This document shows positions 35,420 to 43,642 of a stretch of DNA of 64,000 bases, piece by piece. The translations under genes and the position numbers were made by a program. How positions within the stretch are numbered: the stretch's first letter is position 1; the number at the start of each line of letters is the position of its first letter. Under the pieces are notes generated by a model. The model was given only the letters and a program-made list of their open reading frames with translations. It ran no database searches and was not told the origin of the DNA. The DNA comes from Devosia sp. FKR38 (GTDB lineage: Bacteria; Pseudomonadota; Alphaproteobacteria; Rhizobiales; Devosiaceae): NCBI RefSeq assembly GCF_005222805.1, contig NZ_STGC01000002.1, positions 199,836 to 263,835 of the forward strand, given 5' to 3'.

Positions 35420-36334
35420 TCAGCCGCGGTCAATGCGATGGAGCAGAATGCGGGCTTCGCCATCGCCCTGTTCGGCTGCGATGGCCAGCAGGTCGCGGGC
35501 GAAACCGACATCCTTATCGACGCCACGCCCTGCCAGATAGAGCCGCGCCAGGGGCAGCAGGGCTTCGGTGTAGCCCAGCTCGGCGGCGCTGGTGTAGTGC
35601 AGCGCGGCGGCGGCCATATCGACAGGCCCCGCGATCCCCAGCTCAGCGAAACGACCCAGCACCGCGTAAGCCTCGGCGTCGCCATTGTGGGCGCCCAGCT
35701 CCATCATGCGCCTGGATTGTTCGTCGTCCTTGGGCAGGCGGTCACCGTCAAAATACATGTAGCCCAGCACGGTGGCCGAGGGGCCAAAGCCCTCATCAGC
35801 GGCCAGTTGCAGGAAGTCCACCGCCAGGGCCACATCCTCCTCGACACCCAGGCCATTGATCAGATTGAGCGCCAGCGCATGAAAGGCCGGGGTGAAGCCG
35901 GCGGCCACGGCCTGCATCAGCAGATCCGCGCCCTTGCCGGGATCAGCGGCGACGCCCTGGCCGGTGCTGTAGAGCACGCCGGCCACATAAAGCCCTAGCG
36001 GCACGTCATTCTCGGCGGCGCGGTCGGCGAAGTAGACGGCATCTTCATACTGGCCGGCAGCGTAATAGGCGCGGGCCATCCAGGCATTCATGCGGAAGTC
36101 GTTCTCGCCGGTGCCCATGGCCGCCCAGCAGGCATCGACCGTGGCCTCAAGGTCCAGTTCCTGCACAGGCCGGCCGATACTTTCAAAGCCGGGCTCGAAG
36201 GCCGAGGCGGCCTGATCGGCACAGGCCGCTTCGAGGGCATTGAGCACGGGCACATCGGCGCTGGCCGTGGCGAAGGCGGGAACGACCGGTGCGCAGAGGG
36301 CAAGGCCGAGAACAAGCAGGCTGGTGCGGATCAT
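35420..36334 (-). CDS. Exported Sel1-repeat protein
   Basis: 304 residues with a signal peptide (SLLVLGLALCAPVVPAFA). TPR/Sel1-type repeats fill most of it: NAWMARAYYAAGQYEDAVYFADRAAENDVPLGLYVAGVLYSTGQGVA, FHALALNLINGLGVEEDVALAVDFLQLAADEGFGPSATVLGYMYFDG, and EALLPLARLYLAGRGVDKDVGFARDLLAIAAEQGD. It is a periplasmic scaffold by analogy. It differs enough from the Sel1 protein at 34361-35356 not to be a recent duplicate. Confidence 0.88.
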   Translation of the reverse strand: MIRTSLLVLGLALCAPVVPAFATASADVPVLNALEAACADQAASAFEPGFESIGRPVQELDLEATVDACWAAMGTGENDFRMNAWMARAYYAAGQYEDAVYFADRAAENDVPLGLYVAGVLYSTGQGVAADPGKGADLLMQAVAAGFTPAFHALALNLINGLGVEEDVALAVDFLQLAADEGFGPSATVLGYMYFDGDRLPKDDEQSRRMMELGAHNGDAEAYAVLGRFAELGIAGPVDMAAAALHYTSAAELGYTEALLPLARLYLAGRGVDKDVGFARDLLAIAAEQGDGEARILLHRIDRG

Positions 36335-36367
36335 GACTTTCTCCTGGCGATGGGGTGAGATTGGGGA

Positions 36368-36604
36368 TCAGGCGGTTGCGATGGTGTCGACCTGAGTCGG
36401 CACCTGCAGGCGGCGGTCGAGATCGGCGTGGCCGCGGCTGATCTGGTGCATCTGGCGGTCCTGGGAAATACTGTGCTGCGCCGTGCTGTCGGCGATGACC
36501 GTGGTGCGGGGCATGACGGTTACCTGCGCCTGGGCCGGCACATTGGCATGGGCGACGCTGGCGGAAGCAGCGATGAGAACGATGGCGAGTGCGGTGCGGA
36601 TCAT
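36368..36604 (-). CDS. Small secreted protein of unknown function
   Basis: 78 residues. The signal peptide is TALAIVLIAASASVAHA, then about 60 hydrophilic residues (VPAQAQVTVMPRTTVIADSTAQ, QMHQISRGHADLDRR) and no Cys. Start 36604 has GGAC about 8 nt upstream; in-frame ATGs at 36616 and 36640 are less well placed. Unknown function. Its upstream region carries a GTTCC-type palindrome like those near the Crp/Fnr gene. Confidence 0.6.
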   Translation of the reverse strand: MIRTALAIVLIAASASVAHANVPAQAQVTVMPRTTVIADSTAQHSISQDRQMHQISRGHADLDRRLQVPTQVDTIATA

Positions 36605-36665
36605 TTGTCTGTCCATGGGGCTGGCGTTGCGATGGCTCATGTCTAGAGCGCCCCGAGGGCCGGCG

Positions 36666-36683
36666 CTGTTCCGCGCGAAACAC
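36666..36683. promoter_or_regulatory. GTTCC-N4-type site before the 78-residue secreted protein gene
   Basis: CTGTTCC-GCGC-GAAACAC is an imperfect palindrome 62 bp upstream of the ATG at 36604. The left half is identical to the left half of the site at 29542-29559. Confidence 0.35.
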
Positions 36684-36794
36684 GGCGCGCCGGCCCGCGC
36701 TGCAATGGCCAATCCGCTCCAGGTCGCGAAAGGGAAAAGCGCACTGCAATCAAAAGTATAGCGCGGCGCGGCCGCACAGCGAGACTTTGGCCGC

Positions 36795-36808
36795 GTTCCC
36801 CAGGGAAC
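36795..36808. promoter_or_regulatory. GTTCC-N4-GGAAC site before the LuxR-type gene
   Basis: GTTCC-CCAG-GGAAC, perfect arms, about 80 bp upstream of the LuxR-type start. Same arms as at 30106-30119. Confidence 0.45.
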
Positions 36809-36889
36809 AGCGGCGTCGGCCGAGATTGGCAAGGCTTAGGTGCCGCGCTACCGTGATTGGGAAGGCCCATGATGAGCCCTGGAAGATGC

Positions 36890-37972
36890 ATGATTGACCA
36901 TGACAAGCTGTTGCAGCTGATCGACGCGATCTATGCGGCCGCGCTGGATCGCAGCCGATGGCCCGCGGTGCTGATGCAGATCGCCGATGCGGCCGGCGCC
37001 AGCGATGCGGCCCTGGGGGTAATCAGCACCAATGCCCCGCCGTTCCTGGTGGCGCCGCGCACCAATCCGGAATTCCAGGCCAGCTATGCCTTGCACTACC
37101 ACCCGCTCAACCTGTTCTGGCGGCGCCTGCAGCGCGAGCGCGTCGGCCAGGTGTTTACCGACGATATGCTGCTGTCTCGCGATGAGCTTGAGAGCAGTCC
37201 GTTCTTCAACGAATGGTCCGCGCCACAGGGCTATAGCACAGTGATGGGCGTCACTCTGGGCCTGAGCGAGACCCAGCGCTATGAGCTGCAATTGCCCGCC
37301 AGCCGCCCGTTTGACGCCGACAAGTGGGCTTTGGTGCAGCTGCTGGCGCCGCATATCGCCCGCTCGGCGCAGTTGACGGGCCTGCTCAGTTCGGCCCAGG
37401 CCCATGCCGCCGATCTGCTGTCGGCGCTGGACCGCACTGGCAAATCCGCCCTGCTGATCGATGACAAGGGCCGGTTGCTGCTGGCCAGCCCGGCCGCGGA
37501 ACGCATGCTGTCAGAGGGATCGGGCCTGTCGATCGAGGCCGGCCTGCTGGTGGCCGCCAAAGCCGCCGACAATGGCGAGCTGCGCCGCATGCTGAAGGCG
37601 GCGCAGGCGGGGCGCCCCGGCGGCACCGCGCTGACGATCACCCGGGCGAACCGCTCGCCGTTGAGCATCCTGGCCGTGCCTGTGTCGCGCGACGAGGCCT
37701 GGGTGCCATCCTATGCGCGGCTCTTGCTGGTCATCAGCGATCCCGAGGCCGATCTGGCACAACGGCACCAGAAATTCGGCAGGCATTTTGGCCTGACCGC
37801 AGCCGAGCTGGGGATCGCCGTGGAGATTTCCCGCGGCGGCAGCCGATCCGATGTGGCGCAGCGGCGCGGGGTGTCGGATGCCACCGCCCGCAGCCAGCTG
37901 ACCGCGATTTTCGACAAGACCGGCGTGCGGCGTCAGGCGGACCTGGTCCGCCTGCTGCATGAATTCAGCTAG
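36890..37972 (+). CDS. LuxR-type HTH transcriptional regulator
   Basis: About 360 residues. The C-terminus is a GerE/LuxR-type HTH: HFGLTAAELGIAVEISRGGSRSDVAQRRGVSDATARSQLTAIFDKTGVRRQADLVRLLHEF. The N-terminal 280 residues look like PAS/GAF-type sensing domains (SALLIDDKGRLLLASPAAERML is a PAS strand) with no signal peptide. No autoinducer-domain or receiver motifs are visible. Starts at 36869 and 36872 are possible; 36890 gives the natural MIDHDKLLQLIDAIY with GGAAG upstream. It ends 4 bp into the convergent transporter gene. Confidence 0.82.
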   Translation: MIDHDKLLQLIDAIYAAALDRSRWPAVLMQIADAAGASDAALGVISTNAPPFLVAPRTNPEFQASYALHYHPLNLFWRRLQRERVGQVFTDDMLLSRDELESSPFFNEWSAPQGYSTVMGVTLGLSETQRYELQLPASRPFDADKWALVQLLAPHIARSAQLTGLLSSAQAHAADLLSALDRTGKSALLIDDKGRLLLASPAAERMLSEGSGLSIEAGLLVAAKAADNGELRRMLKAAQAGRPGGTALTITRANRSPLSILAVPVSRDEAWVPSYARLLLVISDPEADLAQRHQKFGRHFGLTAAELGIAVEISRGGSRSDVAQRRGVSDATARSQLTAIFDKTGVRRQADLVRLLHEFS

Positions 37973-38973
37973 GGGGTGGGCCGGTCCCCCGATGGCCTGA
38001 ACAACACGCCGACCGACAGCAGGTCGATGCCGATGCGTTGCCGCCACAGGCCCCAGAGCCCTTCCGGCAGATAGAGGGCGAAGCAGACCGCGATCACGCC
38101 CAGGCCGGTGAGGTACCAGACGCCCAGACCACCGAAGGCCGTCTGCAGCAGAAAGAAGATCACCGCGCCGATGATCGGGCCTTCGAAGGTCCTCAGGCCA
38201 CCCACCAGCACCATGAACAGCATGAACACGGTCCATTGCACGCCGAAATTGGTGCGCGGCAGGAAGGTGATGGCGCTGGCCAGCCAGATGGTGCCGGCCA
38301 GGGCGCAGCCAAAGGCGGCAAGCACGAAGATGATCTGCTTGATCCGCATCACATCAATGCCGATGGAGGCCGCGGCCTCCTCGTCGTCGCGAATGGCCTG
38401 GGCCGCAGCGCCGATACGGCTGCGCAGCAGCCAATAGGTGACGCTCAGGATCAGCGCGAGGCTGCCCAGCCCCAGCCAATAGGTCAGATTGCGCCGCAGA
38501 TCGGGGTCAAGCGCATTGAGCGCCAGCAGGGAGGTGCCCGTTTCGCCCTGCACCAGCGGATCGAACATCACCACGATGCGCAGCGCCTCGGCGATGACCC
38601 ACATGGCGATGGCAAATTCCCCGCCCTTGAGGCGCAGGGCGAAGCTCGAGATCGGGATGGCGACGATGCCGGCGCCGACGGCGCCGACGACCAGCGCCAG
38701 ATAGGGCGTCATGCCGGCATCGACCAGGCGCAGCGCCAGATAGCCGCCAACGCCGAAAAAAGCCTGCTGCCCCACCGAGACCAGGCCGGCATAGCCAGCC
38801 AGCAGGTTCCACATCACCGCCAGAAGAATGTAGATGAACAGCGTTGTGAGCTTGTCGATCAACAGGCCATTGGCCAGGGCCGGCAGCATGGCCAGCACCA
38901 GCAGCACAGCGGCGGCAGCGACCAGCGTGGCCTTCCCGGATCGCGTCCAGCGCTCGATTTCATAGGCGATCAT
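37969..38973 (-). CDS. Branched-chain-type ABC permease, LivM family
   Basis: 334 residues with about nine membrane segments. LLAGYAGLVSVGQQAFFGVGGYLALRL is the typical GxxSLGxxAFxxxGAY segment. AIRDDEEAAASIGIDVMRIKQIIFVLAAFGCALAGTI is the EAA-like coupling loop. It is the last gene of a liv-type operon, starting by ATGA overlap with the LivH-type gene. In aromatic-degradation loci such HAAT transporters often import benzoates or hydroxycinnamates, which fits the genes around it. Confidence 0.92.
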   Translation of the reverse strand: MIAYEIERWTRSGKATLVAAAAVLLVLAMLPALANGLLIDKLTTLFIYILLAVMWNLLAGYAGLVSVGQQAFFGVGGYLALRLVDAGMTPYLALVVGAVGAGIVAIPISSFALRLKGGEFAIAMWVIAEALRIVVMFDPLVQGETGTSLLALNALDPDLRRNLTYWLGLGSLALILSVTYWLLRSRIGAAAQAIRDDEEAAASIGIDVMRIKQIIFVLAAFGCALAGTIWLASAITFLPRTNFGVQWTVFMLFMVLVGGLRTFEGPIIGAVIFFLLQTAFGGLGVWYLTGLGVIAVCFALYLPEGLWGLWRQRIGIDLLSVGVLFRPSGDRPTP

Positions 38974-39914
38974 GGCTGACCCTCGGTGACAGTTGATGGG
39001 ATCTGAGCGCTGGGCGCCCGCCTCGGCAGGCGCAGTGCGGCGCGCCAGCCGCCGTGATTGCGGCCATGGGCCAGATAGAGCCGGGCGGCCAGCACGCCCA
39101 GGAACACCAGATGGCCGGCCAGCTGGAAGCCCTGTGCCGAAATGGTGGCGCCAAAGCTCTGCGCCACACCCAGCACAATACCGCCGATCAGCGTGCCCCA
39201 CAGCGAACCAATGCCGCCGATGACCACCGCCTCGAAGGCAAAGATCAGCTGGGTGGGGCCGGCATAGGGGCTGATCAGGGCACGCATGGCGAGAAAGGCG
39301 CCCGCCAGCCCAGCCAGCGCGGTGGCAATGGCCGCTGCTGCACGATGGACGGCGCGCGCATCAATGCCGCTAAGCTCGGCCGCCTCCGGATCACTGGCGG
39401 TGGCGCGAATGGCGCGGCCGAGTTTGGAAAAGCTCAGCACCAGTTGCAGCGAGCCCAGCACTGCGACGGCGACCGCGAAGGTGATCACCGGCAATTGCCC
39501 CAGCGTGATGCCGAACGGCAGTTGCCAGCTGGCCCAGGAGAGATTGCCGATGTGATTGCCCAGCGATTTGGCGTCAGAACCGAAGAGGCCAAACATGCCG
39601 TTCTGCAGCACGGCGCCCAGGCCGAAGGTGGTGAGCAGCGGCAACAGGAAGCCGCCCTTGATGGTGCGGGCGAAAAGCGTTGCCTGCAGCACCCAGCCCA
39701 AGAGGGCCATGACCGGCAGCACGGCGGCCACCGCCACCCAGGGCGAGAGCCCCAGCACCTCGACGGCAAACAGCACCAGATAGGCGCCCAGGATGGCCAG
39801 ATCGCCATGGGCCAGATTGATGAAGCGGACGACGCCGAACATCAGCGACAGCCCGGCTGCCAGAATGGCGTAATAGCCGCCGAGCAATATGCCCTGGATC
39901 AATGCGTCAAGCAT
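38970..39914 (-). CDS. Branched-chain-type ABC permease, LivH family
   Basis: 314 residues. LIQGILLGGYYAILAAGLSLMFGVVRFINLAHGDLAILGAYL is the classical LivH N-terminus. RAIRATASDPEAAELSGIDARAVHRAAAAIATALAGLAG is the coupling loop region, and IFAFEAVVIGGIGSLWGTLIGGIVLG is also conserved. The ATG at 39914 overlaps the end of the LivF-type gene by 8 bp. The long upstream frame is spurious. Confidence 0.92.
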   Translation of the reverse strand: MLDALIQGILLGGYYAILAAGLSLMFGVVRFINLAHGDLAILGAYLVLFAVEVLGLSPWVAVAAVLPVMALLGWVLQATLFARTIKGGFLLPLLTTFGLGAVLQNGMFGLFGSDAKSLGNHIGNLSWASWQLPFGITLGQLPVITFAVAVAVLGSLQLVLSFSKLGRAIRATASDPEAAELSGIDARAVHRAAAAIATALAGLAGAFLAMRALISPYAGPTQLIFAFEAVVIGGIGSLWGTLIGGIVLGVAQSFGATISAQGFQLAGHLVFLGVLAARLYLAHGRNHGGWRAALRLPRRAPSAQIPSTVTEGQP

Positions 39915-40632
39915 AAGCAATATCCCCCTGCGCGAGACCGAAATAGGCGTCCGTGATGGCCTGTTTGCCGAGCACCTGCGGCAGGCCCTCAAGGGCGATA
40001 TGCCCCTCGAGCATGCAGACGACGCGGTCGGAAAACTGCATGGCGCGATCAAGGTCCTGTTCCACCACGACCATGGCGGTGTCGCCGCGCGCCTTGAGCC
40101 CGGCCAGTTGTTCGTAGAGCCCTTCGATGGCCACGGGCGACAGGCCCAGCGAGACTTCATCGAGCAGCAACACTCTGGGATTGCTCATCAGCGCCCGGCC
40201 GATGGCCACCGCCTGGCGCTGGCCGCCCGACAGCCCGCCCGTCAGAACCTTGAGCAGTGGCAACAGGGACGGCAGGGCATCGAGAACGCTCTCCAGCGTC
40301 CAGGGGCCAGCCCGGCCATTCTCGCCGGCAATCTGCAGGTTTTCCCGCACCGTCATGTCGACGAAGAGCCGCCGGCCCTCGGGCACCATGGCAATGCCGC
40401 TGGCCACGCGGCGCGACGGCGACAGGGCGCTGACGTCCTCGCCATCGAGCAGAATGGTACCCGATGTCGCCGGATGCACGCCGGCCAGGGTGCGGAACAG
40501 CGTGGTCTTGCCGGCGCCATTGGCGCCGATGACGCCCAGGACCTCGCCGGTGTGCACACGCAAGGAGACATCGCGCACGGCGGTGAGCAGGCCATGGCCG
40601 GCCACCAGATTGTTGACCGCCAGCATGGTCAT
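39907..40632 (-). CDS. Branched-chain-type ABC ATPase, LivF family
   Basis: 241 residues. Walker A GANGAGKTT, then MVPEGRRLFVDMTVRENL (the LivF EGRRLF segment), signature LSGGQRQAVAIGRALM, Walker B VLLLDEVSLGLSPV and VVVEQDLDRAMQFSDRV. It overlaps the LivG-type gene by 4 bp. Confidence 0.93.
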   Translation of the reverse strand: MTMLAVNNLVAGHGLLTAVRDVSLRVHTGEVLGVIGANGAGKTTLFRTLAGVHPATSGTILLDGEDVSALSPSRRVASGIAMVPEGRRLFVDMTVRENLQIAGENGRAGPWTLESVLDALPSLLPLLKVLTGGLSGGQRQAVAIGRALMSNPRVLLLDEVSLGLSPVAIEGLYEQLAGLKARGDTAMVVVEQDLDRAMQFSDRVVCMLEGHIALEGLPQVLGKQAITDAYFGLAQGDIAYA

Positions 40633-41375
40633 GCCACCGCTCCTCCCAGATAGGCCCGGCGCACTTCGGGGTCGGCCATCACCGCGTCGGGATGCCCCTC
40701 GGCGATGACGGTGCCCGCACTCATGCAGACCAGACGGTCGATCACCTTGAGCAGCGCGTGCAGGATGTGCTCGATCCAGACAATGGTCAGTCCGTCGCCC
40801 TTGAGCTTGCCGATCAGCGCAATCAGCAGGCCCAACTCGGCCTCGGTCAGCCCACCGCCAATCTCGTCGAGCAGAATGACGCGGGGACAGGTGGCCAGCG
40901 CCCGCGCCAGTTCGAGCCGCTTGCGATCCAGCAAGCCCAGCGCCGCCGCCGGCCGATTGGCATGATGCAGCAGCGCCGTGCGCTCCAGCGCTTCAGCCGC
41001 GCAATCGGCGGCAGCACGGCCGCTCAGCCCCGCTCCGAACTGCGCCGCCGTCATGGTGTTCTCGAACACCGACATGCCCAGAAAGGGCCGGGGCACCTGA
41101 TGGGTGCGGGCAATGCCCGACCGGCATCGGGCAGCTGCCCCGGTGCCGGTCAAGTCGACGCCGCCATAGCGGACGCTGCCGCCGGACGGGGGGATGGCCC
41201 CGGCCAGCACGCCGAACAGCGTGGTCTTGCCGGCGCCATTGGGACCGACAATGCCCACGGCCTCACCCGAGGCAACCGCGAAATCGACGGCATTGAGCAC
41301 CTTGAGGGCGCCAAAATGCTTGTCGATCCCGGAGCATGCGAGCACGGGCGGGGTCATTGCCGGTTCACCGCTCAT
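40629..41375 (-). CDS. Branched-chain-type ABC ATPase, LivG family
   Basis: 248 residues. Walker A GPNGAGKTT, a Q-loop region IARTHQVPRPFLGMSVFENTMTA (the ART-Q-P-F-M pattern of LivG), signature-region LGLLDRKRLELARAL (degenerate, as usual in this family), Walker B VILLDEIGGGL, and WIEHILHALLKVIDR. The binding-protein gene ends 3 bp upstream. Confidence 0.92.
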   Translation of the reverse strand: MSGEPAMTPPVLACSGIDKHFGALKVLNAVDFAVASGEAVGIVGPNGAGKTTLFGVLAGAIPPSGGSVRYGGVDLTGTGAAARCRSGIARTHQVPRPFLGMSVFENTMTAAQFGAGLSGRAAADCAAEALERTALLHHANRPAAALGLLDRKRLELARALATCPRVILLDEIGGGLTEAELGLLIALIGKLKGDGLTIVWIEHILHALLKVIDRLVCMSAGTVIAEGHPDAVMADPEVRRAYLGGAVA

Positions 41376-41378
41376 GGC

Positions 41379-42710
41379 TCAGCCCTGCACCGTATAGGCG
41401 GTCATCTCGCCCGTGGTGGGCACCAGGGGATTGTCGGCATTGGCCACGATGGGGAGATCGAATTGCCAGGGCCCCTCGGCCGCCTTCACCCATTGTACGC
41501 CCACAAGGCCGGTGGTGGCGCAATTGGGCACCGGGCCGGCCGTAAAGTCGACCAGGCCAACCGCCGTCTCGGTCTTGAGTACCGAGAGCGCCTGGGCCAG
41601 GGCAGCCTTGTCCTTGGGATTGCTGGCGCTGGCCAGCGCGGCAACGGCGGCATCGAGCAGAGAGGCATTGGCACCCACCTGCTGGTTCCACTGCTTGCCC
41701 ACGCTCTCCTCATAGCCGGCGGCAATCGCCTGGCTGGTCAGGCCGGTTGAGGACGAGCTGAACGGATAGTCCTTGTGCCAATAGGCGCCGGCATGCAGCC
41801 CATAGCCGAGCGAGCCCATGGCTTCGAGTTCGGCGGGGAACAGCCCGGCCTTGGCGAGCTGGCAGATCTTGATCTGCTGGGCCAGACCCTTCTGCGCGGC
41901 CTGGCGCCAGAATACCGGGAAGTCCGGCGGGAAGGGGAAGGTGTTGAAGATCTCGCAGCCTTCGTCGCGGAACAGGTTGATCTGGGTGGAGAAATCCGCG
42001 GTGCCGTTCTCATATGGGCCGGGATCGACAACGGTGAAGCCAGCCTTTTCCAGCTCAGGCAGCAGCAGGCCGCGAATGGCGCCGCCATCGGCATCATTGG
42101 GCAGCAGCACGCCAACCTTCTTGTTGGTCTCCACCTTGCTCCACTGGTCGGCATAGAGCTTGGCGAAATTGCCGACGCCAAAGCAGAAGTGGTAGGTCCA
42201 TTTGAACGGCGATGGCTCGCCCGGCTTGGCGCCGCGGCCAAAGTAGAAGGCCTCCCAGGGCGCCGTGGTGGTCAGGCACGGCACGCCGGCAGCCTCGCAG
42301 GCATCGGCAACCGGATTGACGGTTTCCGGGGTCGAGGAGGCCAGCATCAGATCGATGGCCTCGCCATTGATCAGGTCCTTGGCCACCTGGCTGGCGCGCA
42401 CCGGATCGGACTGGGTATCGGCCAGCACCAGCTCGATGCCATAGCGCTTGTCGCCCACCTGGACGCCATCGGCCATGTGCTTCTTGAACTGTTCGACCAG
42501 GAAACTATCGCCCTCGCCGAACACGCCCAGCGGGCCGGAGCGCGGCCCAATGAAGCCGACGCGGATCACGTCTTCGCCCTGGGCAAAGGCCGAGCGCACG
42601 CTGGCCGGCAGCGTCAGGGCTGCTGCGGCACCGCCTGCGACGGCCCCCGCCGTCTTGATGAAGCTGCGCCGGGTGACGCCCTTGCTCGCAAGGGTCTTGT
42701 AGATGCTCAT
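41379..42710 (-). CDS. Tat-exported LivJ/LivK-type substrate-binding protein
   Basis: 443 residues. TRRSFIKTAGAVAGGAAAALTLPASVRSAFA is a Tat signal in long form. The type I periplasmic fold follows: VIRVGFIGPRSGPLGVFGEGD, IELVLADTQSDPVRASQVAKDLI, LMLASSTPETVNPVADACEAAGVPCLTT, and KVGVLLPNDADGGAI. It is the receptor of the liv-type transporter. Relatives in catabolic clusters bind aromatic acids, so the ligand may be a lignin-derived aromatic acid rather than an amino acid. A spacer of 141 bp separates it from the SDR gene upstream. Confidence 0.9.
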   Translation of the reverse strand: MSIYKTLASKGVTRRSFIKTAGAVAGGAAAALTLPASVRSAFAQGEDVIRVGFIGPRSGPLGVFGEGDSFLVEQFKKHMADGVQVGDKRYGIELVLADTQSDPVRASQVAKDLINGEAIDLMLASSTPETVNPVADACEAAGVPCLTTTAPWEAFYFGRGAKPGEPSPFKWTYHFCFGVGNFAKLYADQWSKVETNKKVGVLLPNDADGGAIRGLLLPELEKAGFTVVDPGPYENGTADFSTQINLFRDEGCEIFNTFPFPPDFPVFWRQAAQKGLAQQIKICQLAKAGLFPAELEAMGSLGYGLHAGAYWHKDYPFSSSSTGLTSQAIAAGYEESVGKQWNQQVGANASLLDAAVAALASASNPKDKAALAQALSVLKTETAVGLVDFTAGPVPNCATTGLVGVQWVKAAEGPWQFDLPIVANADNPLVPTTGEMTAYTVQG

Positions 42711-42851
42711 GATTATCCTCCCTGGATTGTGAGCCTGCTGCGGATCGGCCTCCCAACCGGTCCGCGTCAGTTGATGGATCAGGCGGCACGCGGCCGCCCC
42801 AGGCCGCCGGTCTGTGCCGTGCGGCCTGTTGCCTGGACGGGGTGGCCCGGC

Positions 42852-43619
42852 TCAGACGTAGGTTGATGCCAATCCGCCATCGATCGGCAGGTTGATGCCG
42901 TTGATCCAGCGGGCGGCGTCGGAGAGCAGGAAGACCACCGGCGGCGCGATTTCGTCGCCAAAGCCGGGGCGCTTCATGCGCGGCGCATCGCTGGCGACGC
43001 GATCGGCGCCCAGCATGGTGACGAAGTCGCCCAGGATGGGGGTGAAGACCGGGCCGGGCGCCACGCAGTTCATGCGGACGTTGGACGCCAGGAACCACTG
43101 CTGGGCCTGAGCGAAGGTCCAGACGATCAGCGCTTCCTTGAAATATTGGTAGCAGGTCTCCTGCGGCACCGGATGGGCGGCCAGCCAGGCCTCGCCGGCG
43201 GCAAAGCCGGCGACCTTGGCCAGCGTCTTGTGCTGGTCGAGCCGTTGCGGCCATTCCCCACCCAGCACCGAGGCGAAGTTGACGATCGATGCGCCGGGGG
43301 TGAGCCGGTCGATGACGCCCTCGGTCAGGTGGCGCAGGCCGAGATAGTTGACCCGGGCGACCAGGGCCTTGTCGGCCGTGCCGGGAACGCCGGCGGCGTT
43401 GACCAGGCCGTCGAACGACCCTGGCAGCGCCTTGATCGCCGCATCGATGCTGGCGGGATCACCCAGGTCGGCTTTGACGAAGCCGTCCATGGTGATGAGT
43501 GGGTCGTTGCGGTCGAGACCGATGACGCGAGCGCCCGAGAAGCGGGCGAGCCGAACAACTTCCCCGCCGATGCCTGAGGAGGCGCCGGTCACAACGATGG
43601 TCTTGCCTGAAAGGGTCAT
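42852..43619 (-). CDS. SDR oxidoreductase, coniferyl-alcohol dehydrogenase-like
   Basis: 255 residues. The Rossmann motif is TGASSGIG, then DRNDP after the second strand, suggesting NAD+. NAAG reads as VNAAGVPG, and the active site is YQYFK (YxxxK) with a Ser in NFASVLGG. The C-terminus RWINGINLPIDGGLAS is typical. Its pattern (ADLGDPASIDAAIKALPG, NYLGLRHLTE, FKEALIVWTFAQ) resembles proteins annotated as coniferyl-alcohol dehydrogenase. It lies 23 bp after the aryl-aldehyde dehydrogenase gene, so the pair would take an aryl alcohol via aldehyde to acid. Confidence 0.85.
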   Translation of the reverse strand: MTLSGKTIVVTGASSGIGGEVVRLARFSGARVIGLDRNDPLITMDGFVKADLGDPASIDAAIKALPGSFDGLVNAAGVPGTADKALVARVNYLGLRHLTEGVIDRLTPGASIVNFASVLGGEWPQRLDQHKTLAKVAGFAAGEAWLAAHPVPQETCYQYFKEALIVWTFAQAQQWFLASNVRMNCVAPGPVFTPILGDFVTMLGADRVASDAPRMKRPGFGDEIAPPVVFLLSDAARWINGINLPIDGGLASTYV

Positions 43620-43642
43620 GGCAGCAGTCCTTTGTTTGCAGA

